From the NCBI GenBank assembly GCA_946885815.1, contig CAMPHE010000015.1, forward strand, positions 1 to 13,317: a stretch of 13,317 nt of DNA, in the 5' to 3' direction. The notes below the pieces were generated by a model. It worked only from the letters and a program-made list of their open reading frames with translations. It was not told the DNA's origin and ran no database searches. Each line of letters opens with the position of its first letter. Position 1 is the stretch's first letter. A program made the translations under genes and the position numbers. Origin of the DNA: an uncultured Arenimonas sp. Its GTDB lineage: Bacteria > Pseudomonadota > Gammaproteobacteria > Xanthomonadales > Xanthomonadaceae. Of this stretch, positions 9,201-13,317 are shown one piece after another.

Positions 9201-9335
9201 GTGATCGGCGGCCTCGCGACCTCGACGGTGCTGAGCCTGGTCGTGATCCCGGCGGCGTTCGCCGCGATGGAGGACGCGATCGACCGTGTCCGCGCGCGCT
9301 TCGGCGGGAGGGCCTTCAGGCCCGGTCACCCGTAA
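6255..9335 (+). CDS. RND-family efflux pump, inner-membrane permease subunit
   Basis: A 1026-residue proton-driven RND transporter of the hydrophobe/amphiphile efflux class, slightly shorter than AcrB (1049). Two homologous halves each have a large periplasmic loop. The first membrane helix lies at about residues 12-32, and the conserved SRFPDI follows. Proton-relay residues are present: Asp401 and Asp402 in the fourth helix (GILVDDAIVEVEN), Lys916 in the tenth (GIATKNSILLVDY), and an RPVIMTS motif at 949-955 in the eleventh. The pump should therefore be functional. It follows the adaptor gene by three bases, so it is co-transcribed. No TolC-like channel gene is in the window and nothing downstream is co-directional, so the pair probably uses a channel encoded elsewhere. 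The exact subfamily and substrate (drug, dye, solvent, lipid) are not determinable here. It converges on the glycosyltransferase gene. Confidence 0.95.
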   Translation: MAINFSTWSIHRPLPAILAFVLLGIVGLVGFQQLAVSRFPDIAFPGITVTVVMPGATPAQLETEVTRKLEDSLATIPGIKNLVSTVVEGSSTTFIEFPIGRDVNEALDLVRDATTRVRTDLPPDIEEPIVAKIEVVGGTLVTYAVAAEGMAEDELSWFVDNDVARAMFGVPGVGQVARSGGIDREVQVDLRPGVLQAWGITAGQVSQQLAASQVERSGGRATLGSREQAIRAVGTVASAQDLRDFPIRLPDGRQVALSTLADVHDGHEERRQVALLDGEPVVAFSISRTRGSSEIEVGRGVEQAVRALEAAHPGVRITPVFSTVEEVHASYESSMTMLYEGALLAVLVVWFFLRDWRATWISAVALPLSIIPTFGVMWLFDFSLNMVTLLALAVVVGILVDDAIVEVENIDRHLAMGKPPKQAAIDAADEIGLAVIATSATLAAVFVPVAFMPGVAGKFFLEFGWTAATAVLFSLLVARLLTPMMAAYQLKAKPHVEREGRVMRWYLRVVEWALRHRALTLFGALAMFIGSLGIASIIPATFIPGSDLGRSNLSLELPPGARLEQTVAVAERARTLLADVPELRQVYATVGGVVDFGDPNVSGIPDTRKAVMVLDWGPAGERDRSQDDLEHVVRERLTAIPGVRQRFISSEPGDQMQIVLAGDDPDALYAAAQSLDRDLRTIRGLGTISSTAALLRPEIVITPDARRAADLGVSTFDIAEAARIATSGDYRQRLAKLNLADRQIPIRVRMAEETLADEDMLALMRVPSANGGTVPLSAVADISRGSGPAVISRLGRARQVTFTAELGGRPLGDVMKEVDALPTLMNLPPGVRTQPFGDAEIFVELFTGFAIAMAAGLFCVYAVLLLLFNHASHPLIILMAVPLSAGGAFGLMFLTGTLLSLPALIGLLMLIGIATKNSILLVDYAVIAEDENGLSMHDALVDACRKRARPVIMTSIAMTAGMLPIALGFGADAAFRQPMAVAVIGGLATSTVLSLVVIPAAFAAMEDAIDRVRARFGGRAFRPGHP

Positions 9336-9348
9336 GCGTCGCGACCGG
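9310..9348. terminator. Inverted repeats at the RND/glycosyltransferase convergent junction
   Basis: Two overlapping dyads flank the pump stop codon. GGGCC (9310-9314) and GGCCC (9319-9323) enclose a TTCA tetraloop. CCGGTC (9322-9327) and GACCGG (9343-9348) enclose 15 bases that include the TAA stop. They share bases, so only one can form at a time. Neither is followed by a T-tract on either strand. They may protect or end both transcripts, with Rho assistance, but evidence is limited to base complementarity. Confidence 0.35.
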
Positions 9349-9351
9349 TGC

Positions 9352-11466
9352 TCATTCCATCCACGGGTTGCGCAGCCCGGCGATGGCCGAGGCCGGCGTG
9401 CCGGCGTCGATCAGCGCCACCTGGCGTTCCACCTGGCCGCGGATCAGCGCTTCCAGCGGCACCTGCTGCTGTTCCAGCAGACCCGCGTAGGCCGCGCGCG
9501 CCTTCGCGGTGTCGCCGAGGCGCAGCCACGCGTTGCCGAGTTCGATGCCGGCACCCGCATGCATCGGGAACACGTCCACCACCTCCTGCAGCCGCGCCGC
9601 GACGAGGCGGTCGTCGTCGCCGTCCTTGCGATAGCGGTACTCGATGACCGCACCGTACATGCTGTCGGCACGGCCCTGCGGATCCACCATCCGGCCGTGC
9701 CGCACGACGACATGGCCCAGGCGCGCCACCACGCGGGTTTCGCGAAACGCCGTTTCCGGGTCCCAGTTCCAGTCCGGCTGCGGAATCTCGGCGTATGCGT
9801 TGTCGAAGAACCAGCCCTCGTAGACGCCGGCGGCGTTGGTGTCCTCCATCCCGAGGATCCGCCGGCGATACGCCATCTTCTGCGCGATCGCCTGCTTCTC
9901 GCCGAACCAGTAGTTCGCGAACATCGGTTCGCCGCCCGGCACGATGAATTCGTCGTGGAACGCGCGCATCTCGCGGAAGCGCTGGCCGAGATCCAGCCCC
10001 TCGTTGCGGAAGTACCAGTGCGCGTCGCGGGTGCCGCCGACCAGTTCGTTGTGGTACTCCCACAGCCGCGGTTCGGCGAACGTCGTCGCGCCGGTCGCGA
10101 CCAGCAGCGCCGCCACCGCCGCGCCCGTGATCCGTGACCGTCGCCGCCACGCGAACGCGATGGCGCCTCCCGCGAAGACCGCCAGTGCGACGACGATCGG
10201 CAGCGCGTGGCGCACGCCGCCATAGGTCCCCTGCGAGCCCATCAGCGCGAGCAGATGCGCGGCGGCGCCGACCCCGACCGCGGCCAGCGTCCAGCGGGCC
10301 GCGGGCGTCACCGCCGCGAGCGGCCCGAGAACGAGCCCGAGCAGCGCCAGCGCGAGCAGCGCCAGTGGCATCTTCACCACGACGACGCTCGGCCACGTGT
10401 ACCAGGGCGCCTCGCCCTTGTGCAGTACCCCCCAGACCCAGTGCGCCGCCTGGCCGCGGCCCTCGACGCCGGCGCGCACGGTGTCGGCCAGCCCCCACAG
10501 GTACGCACGCGGCAGCAGCCGATGTTCGTCCGCGAACGCGATGCCGGCGCGCCACGCCGGCAGGTTCAGGTCGGCGATCTTGTCGCTCATCGTGCGGTTG
10601 AACGCGTCGCGGCCGTCGGGGCCGGCGTGGAAGCGGAACCCGTACTGCGACCACAGCACCACGATGGACAGCGCCGCCGCGAGCACGAGCAGCAGCGCGC
10701 GACGACCGAGTTCGCGCGCGCCACCGCGGCGCACGCCGGCCAGTGCGCCGGCGGCGAGCACCAGCGCGAGTCCGCCGGCACCCGCGAGCGCCGAGTGCTT
10801 CGCGCCGAGCATCAGACCGAAGGCGAAACCGGTCGCGAGCATCGCCGGCCAGCGCCACGTCGCGCACAGCACGCCGGCCGCGACCGCCGACACGCCGAAC
10901 GTCAGCGCCAGTGGCAGGTCCGTCATCACCACCGGCAGGTGCGCGCCGATGCTCGGCTCCAGCGCGAGGAACGCCAGCGTGCCGGCAGCCCACGGCAGGC
11001 CGGACGCGCGCCACAGACCCGCGCCGAGCGCGAGCAGCAGCAGGGCGTGGAAGGCCCACATGCCGCGTCGCGCGGCGGCCTGCGTGGCGTCGCCGCGCTC
11101 GCGGTTGTCGAAGAACATCGTCTCCTCGACGAGTTCGCGTTCCTGCGATTTCTCGGTCAGCACCGCGGGCGGCCGCAACGCGAAATCGTCCGGCACCGCC
11201 ACGGCGACGGCGAGCTTCACCAGCGGCGGATGTTCCGGGTTCAGGCGGAAATCGCCGGTGCGCTGGTACGACTCGCCGGCGACCACATGCCACGGCTCGT
11301 CGACGGTCCAGCCGTCGAGCCGGGTGCCGGCCTGCGAGCGCAGCACCGCCAGCGCGACCAGCAGGACGATCAGCGCGATGCCGGCGACGCGGCGTCCGCG
11401 CGCATCCGGTCCGGCGGCGCCGGTGGACGGGAACGGCGCGGAGGTCGTGACCTGCCTGGCGTTCAT
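9352..11466 (-). CDS. GT-C/GT39-like membrane glycosyltransferase with C-terminal TPR-like tail
   Basis: This 704-residue inner-membrane protein resembles the GT-C (PMT/ArnT, GT39/GT83) enzymes that use lipid-linked sugars. Helix 1 lies at about 27-42. The first periplasmic loop has the acidic Asp56-Glu57 pair expected of the catalytic site, followed by EHPPL at 78-82. TDLPLA (182-187) and GGVRHALPI (416-424) match further positions conserved in the superfamily. Roughly ten helices extend to about residue 463. A soluble tail follows: a 160-residue region rich in aromatic residues, then a helical TPR-like segment at about 623-690 (GIELGNAWLRLGDTAKARAAYAGLL). ATG at 11466-11464 is chosen because GAGG lies six bases upstream; the frame stays open far upstream without such a site. 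Acceptor and sugar are unknown. It is a lone gene, convergent with the pump and divergent from the truncated haemoglobin. Confidence 0.8.
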   Translation of the reverse strand: MNARQVTTSAPFPSTGAAGPDARGRRVAGIALIVLLVALAVLRSQAGTRLDGWTVDEPWHVVAGESYQRTGDFRLNPEHPPLVKLAVAVAVPDDFALRPPAVLTEKSQERELVEETMFFDNRERGDATQAAARRGMWAFHALLLLALGAGLWRASGLPWAAGTLAFLALEPSIGAHLPVVMTDLPLALTFGVSAVAAGVLCATWRWPAMLATGFAFGLMLGAKHSALAGAGGLALVLAAGALAGVRRGGARELGRRALLLVLAAALSIVVLWSQYGFRFHAGPDGRDAFNRTMSDKIADLNLPAWRAGIAFADEHRLLPRAYLWGLADTVRAGVEGRGQAAHWVWGVLHKGEAPWYTWPSVVVVKMPLALLALALLGLVLGPLAAVTPAARWTLAAVGVGAAAHLLALMGSQGTYGGVRHALPIVVALAVFAGGAIAFAWRRRSRITGAAVAALLVATGATTFAEPRLWEYHNELVGGTRDAHWYFRNEGLDLGQRFREMRAFHDEFIVPGGEPMFANYWFGEKQAIAQKMAYRRRILGMEDTNAAGVYEGWFFDNAYAEIPQPDWNWDPETAFRETRVVARLGHVVVRHGRMVDPQGRADSMYGAVIEYRYRKDGDDDRLVAARLQEVVDVFPMHAGAGIELGNAWLRLGDTAKARAAYAGLLEQQQVPLEALIRGQVERQVALIDAGTPASAIAGLRNPWME

Positions 11467-11508
11467 GCGGAGCCTCGTGCCGAGGGGTTCGATCCGACAA
11501 CGTCGCGG

Positions 11509-11532
11509 CCGCGGCGGCTCGGACAGCCGCGG
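11509..11532. repeat. 7-bp perfect inverted repeat in the divergent promoter region
   Basis: CCGCGGC (11509-11515) and GCCGCGG (11526-11532) are perfect inverse complements separated by ten bases. A register-shifted alternative, GCGGCT (11514-11519) with AGCCGC (11525-11530), is also perfect. The dyad lies between the divergent glycosyltransferase and haemoglobin genes, over the position where the haemoglobin -35 box would be. It could be an operator for one or both genes. It does not resemble the AT-rich sites of known nitric-oxide regulators, and chance is possible in GC-rich DNA. Confidence 0.35.
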
Positions 11533-11549
11533 GTTCAGCGCCGAGCCCC

Positions 11550-11555
11550 TAGAAT
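11550..11555 (+). promoter_or_regulatory. Candidate -10 box of the truncated haemoglobin gene
   Basis: TAGAAT is the only AT-rich hexamer in this gap and is a good match to a sigma-70 -10 element. Transcription would begin near 11562, only a few bases before the ATG at 11566, giving an almost leaderless message. No matching -35 is visible. If it is the -10 box, the alternative ATG at 11554 lies inside it and cannot be the start. Confidence 0.45.
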
Positions 11556-11565
11556 GCGCGGCGAG

Positions 11566-12006
11566 ATGAACGAATCGCCGTCCCTTCGTCCCGTCGCGCC
11601 TTCGCGACCGGCGCCGCCGCCCTCGCTGGACGAGCCGGGCATCGCCCGCCTGGTGACGCGTTTCTACGCGCGCGTCCGCGCCGACGACGAGATCGGGCCG
11701 GTGTTCGCGCGTGCGGTGCACGACTGGCCGGCCCACGAAGCGAAGATCGTCGCTTTCTGGGCCTCGGTGGCGCTCGGCGCGCGGTCGTACCGCGGCAATC
11801 CGATGGCCGTGCACCGCGGCGTCGCCGGAATCGACGCCGCGCACTTCGAACGGTGGCTCGCGCTGTGGCGGCTCACCGCGGCCGAGCTGCTCGACGCCGA
11901 CGCGGCCGCGGTGATGGTCGAGCACGCGGAACGGATCGGGCGCAGCCTTCGCGAAGGCCTCGACCTGGCGCGCGCGAAGCCGCTCGGTCTCGACATCCTG
12001 CGCTGA
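11566..12006 (+). CDS. Group III truncated haemoglobin
   Basis: A 146-residue haem protein of the group III (P-type) truncated haemoglobins. The ligand-pocket residues align with the Campylobacter protein Ctb: Tyr34 at B10 (RFYARV), His57 at E7 (PAHEAK), proximal His83 at F8 (MAVHRG) and Trp97 at G8 (HFERWLALW). The family motif FWASVALGARSYRGNP lies between E7 and F8. An unusual proline-rich tail of about 20 residues precedes the globin fold. It is probably a cytoplasmic oxygen- or nitric-oxide-linked redox protein; the role of this group is poorly defined. ATG 11566 is preferred because the upstream in-frame ATG at 11554 overlaps a likely -10 box; neither has a strong ribosome binding site. 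It is divergent from the glycosyltransferase and its stop lies 15 bases from the convergent beta-helix gene. Confidence 0.88.
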   Translation: MNESPSLRPVAPSRPAPPPSLDEPGIARLVTRFYARVRADDEIGPVFARAVHDWPAHEAKIVAFWASVALGARSYRGNPMAVHRGVAGIDAAHFERWLALWRLTAAELLDADAAAVMVEHAERIGRSLREGLDLARAKPLGLDILR

Positions 12007-12021
12007 GCCGCGCCCGCCGCT

Positions 12022-12846
12022 TCACGACCCCTGCGTCGCCATGTCGAGGCAGCCGCGCACCGGGGTCGCGTAGCCGCCGACCGTGTTGTGCAGGCACGGG
12101 TTGGTCCACACGCCGGAGATGCCGACGCCACCCGGCACCGCGTTGTAGACATGGTTGCCTTCGATGCGCGAATGGCCCCAGTAGACGTTGATGCCGAACG
12201 ATTTCGCCGGATCGGGCGACACGATCCCCGACACGCGGTTGCGCAGCACCCTCGCCTGCACGTTGTTGATGAAGATGCCGGTCGCGTCGGCGTCGGCCTT
12301 CCCCGTCGCGCTGACGCCGGACACGATGTTGTCGACCACGTCACCGGTCGCGACGATGCCGCGCGCGAAGTTCACCGTGCCGCCGGTGGCGAAGATGCGG
12401 TTGCGCCGCACCAGCACGCCGTCGCCCCACGCGTAGACGCCCCATGCGCCACTCTGGTCGACCAGGTTGTCCTCGATCACGGTGCCGGCGCCGGTGATGC
12501 CGATGCCCGTCTGGTAGCCACGGACCGTGCAGTTGCGCACCGTCGCGCCGCTCGCATTCTCGCTGCCGATGCCGGTGGCGTAGCGGTACGCGCCGGCCGC
12601 CAGACCGCCGAGCTTGAATCCGTTGCAGTCGATCGTGACGTTGTTGGCGCGGATGTCGATGACGCGCCCGCTGGTCTGGTTCGACGACAGGTCGCGGCGC
12701 AGGCACCACACGCCCTGCGTGGTGATCACCGCCGGCACCGCGTCGATGAACCCGGTGCAGGTCTGCATGGTCTCGGCGCGCGCGGCGCCGACGGGAAATA
12801 AAGCCGCGAACAGCGCCGCGGAAGCGAAGAATCGGGTGGAGATCAT
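12022..12846 (-). CDS. Exported right-handed parallel beta-helix repeat protein
   Basis: The 274-residue product has a clear Sec signal peptide (residues 1-24, cleaved after ARA). The mature part is a parallel beta-helix of short repeated rungs of the type 'G-[IV]-x-x-x-x-x-V-x-x-N-x-[IV]', for example VRNCTVRG, IEDNLVDQ, VRRNRIFA, VLRNRVSG and IEGNHVYN. Six cysteines (30, 48, 74, 106, 251, 266) fit periplasmic or secreted disulphides; the last pair brackets a C-terminal cap that recurs in the neighbouring paralogue. Beta-helix proteins of this type often bind or cleave polysaccharide, but I see no specific catalytic signature, so activity is not assigned. The start is ATG 12846-12844 with TGAGGA seven bases upstream; starting at 12912 would add 22 residues before the signal peptide. 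It lies ten bases after the upstream paralogue's stop, so the two are in one operon. Confidence 0.85.
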   Translation of the reverse strand: MISTRFFASAALFAALFPVGAARAETMQTCTGFIDAVPAVITTQGVWCLRRDLSSNQTSGRVIDIRANNVTIDCNGFKLGGLAAGAYRYATGIGSENASGATVRNCTVRGYQTGIGITGAGTVIEDNLVDQSGAWGVYAWGDGVLVRRNRIFATGGTVNFARGIVATGDVVDNIVSGVSATGKADADATGIFINNVQARVLRNRVSGIVSPDPAKSFGINVYWGHSRIEGNHVYNAVPGGVGISGVWTNPCLHNTVGGYATPVRGCLDMATQGS

Positions 12847-12853
12847 CGATCGG

Positions 12854-12859
12854 TCCTCA
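12854..12859 (-). promoter_or_regulatory. Ribosome binding site overlapping the upstream stop codon
   Basis: On the minus strand TGAGGA lies seven bases before the ATG of the downstream beta-helix gene. Its first three bases are the TGA stop of the upstream beta-helix gene. This fixes the downstream start and suggests that ribosomes ending on the first gene re-initiate on the second. Confidence 0.7.
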
Positions 12860-13317
12860 GAACGCGTTGCCGGTGGACGTGCCGCAGCCCACCGCCGGAA
12901 CGGTGAAGCCACGCACGCTGTTGTGCAGGCAGAAGGTGTCGCCGCCCGGCCCGACGAGGCCGTTGCCCGAACCCGCGGTGCCGATCAGGTGGTTGTCCTC
13001 GATGCGGATGCCGGCGGGGGTGGCGATCAGGCCGATGCCGTTGCCGCCGGCGCCCGGCACGAGCCCACGCACCGTGTTGCCGCGCACGACCGCGCCGACG
13101 CCGGTCGCGACGATGCCGATCGCCGCGCGGCCGTCGCCTGCACCGGTCACGCCGTCGATGCGGTTGTCGATGATGTCGGCCGCCGCGTGGATCGCCTGAC
13201 CGTCGGCGCCCCAGCTCAGCCCGCCGGTGTCGGTGATGAAGTTGCCGCGGACGACGTTGTCGCTGCCCGACACGTACACCGCCGTCTGCAGGCTGCCGAC
13301 GAGGCGCAGGGGGAGGA
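12857..13317 (-). CDS. Beta-helix repeat protein, paralogue of the downstream gene (5' end outside window)
   Basis: The C-terminal 152 residues are visible; the frame is open to the right edge (first complete codon at 13315), so the N-terminus and any signal peptide are missing. Rungs typical of right-handed parallel beta-helices are seen, such as VVRGNFITD, IIDNRIDG, VVRGNTVRG and IEDNHLIG. The end, CLHNSVRGFTVPAVGC, matches CLHNTVGGYATPVRGC of the downstream protein in both Cys spacing (15 residues) and sequence, marking the two as paralogues. Beyond the second Cys the tails differ. The GTG at 13279 could serve as an internal start but has no ribosome binding site and falls within the repeat region, so it is unlikely. 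Function is unknown beyond a probable exported beta-helix. It is followed by its paralogue after ten bases. Confidence 0.8.
   Translation of the reverse strand, partial: LPLRLVGSLQTAVYVSGSDNVVRGNFITDTGGLSWGADGQAIHAAADIIDNRIDGVTGAGDGRAAIGIVATGVGAVVRGNTVRGLVPGAGGNGIGLIATPAGIRIEDNHLIGTAGSGNGLVGPGGDTFCLHNSVRGFTVPAVGCGTSTGNAF

Noticed and set aside
5154..9329. A minus-strand open frame of about 1391 codons opposite the efflux genes, and a plus-strand alternative frame at 5348-9490
   Set aside because: Both translations are low-complexity Arg/Asp/His/Ala sequences with no recognisable fold, and both overlie well-supported adaptor and permease genes.
10207..11565. Upstream extension of the haemoglobin frame to 10207
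   Set aside because: It is antisense to the glycosyltransferase, with Arg/Gln/His-rich composition; the globin fold is complete from 11566.
11467..11925. Upstream extension of the glycosyltransferase frame into the haemoglobin gene
   Set aside because: The added sequence is non-hydrophobic shadow of the haemoglobin gene; the ATG at 11466 has a good GAGG site and directly precedes the first membrane helix.
12000..12023. Hairpin at the haemoglobin/beta-helix convergent junction
   Set aside because: Only a 4-bp GCGC pair (12000-12003 with 12010-12013) is found; too weak to list as a terminator.
1..13317. Mobile element, CRISPR array, tRNA, toxin-antitoxin or phage-defence module
   Set aside because: No repeat-spacer pattern, transposase, integrase, cloverleaf or recognisable defence domain was seen; all nine genes have envelope, transport, haem or nitrogen-regulation families, or beta-helix folds.

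Overview
The window is very GC-rich (clearly above 70% by eye), gene-dense bacterial chromosome. It holds nine protein-coding genes. The gene set (GlnE, MgtE, an RND efflux pair, a group III truncated haemoglobin, an ELM1-family protein) and the extreme third-position GC suggest a gammaproteobacterium of the Xanthomonadaceae, such as Lysobacter or Luteimonas. This placement is inference from family resemblance and composition; no rRNA or marker tree is available. No tRNA, rRNA, CRISPR array, insertion sequence, integrase or phage gene was seen. No gene-free stretch exceeds 300 bases; the longest gap is 125 bases (5044-5168).

Layout. Positions 40-1008 (+) encode an ELM1-family protein with a GT-B-like C-terminal motif. 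It converges with a minus-strand pair: glnE (1025-3814), the bifunctional adenylyltransferase/adenylyl-removing enzyme of glutamine synthetase, preceded in the same transcript by mgtE (3811-5043), a Mg2+ transporter. The two overlap as CTGA, and glnE appears to start with CTG. Divergent from mgtE, a plus-strand pair encodes an RND efflux lipoprotein adaptor (5169-6251) and its inner-membrane pump (6255-9335). The pump converges with a minus-strand GT-C membrane glycosyltransferase with a TPR-like tail (9352-11466). Divergent from that lies the truncated haemoglobin gene (11566-12006, +), which converges with two tandem minus-strand genes for exported parallel beta-helix proteins (12022-12846 and 12857 to the right edge, the latter incomplete).

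How the parts work together. MgtE and GlnE are probably co-translated; glutamine synthetase is Mg2+-dependent, so a Mg2+-nitrogen link is conceivable but unproven. The adaptor and pump form two thirds of an efflux machine whose outer-membrane channel is not here. The two beta-helix genes are paralogues in one transcript, with the upstream stop codon forming part of the downstream ribosome binding site. Three tail-to-tail junctions are only 15-16 bases long. Two carry GC-only inverted repeats without a T-tract. The window is mainly housekeeping plus envelope functions. I do not see a convincing new multi-gene defence or mobile system; the least explained parts are the beta-helix pair and the GT-C/TPR protein.
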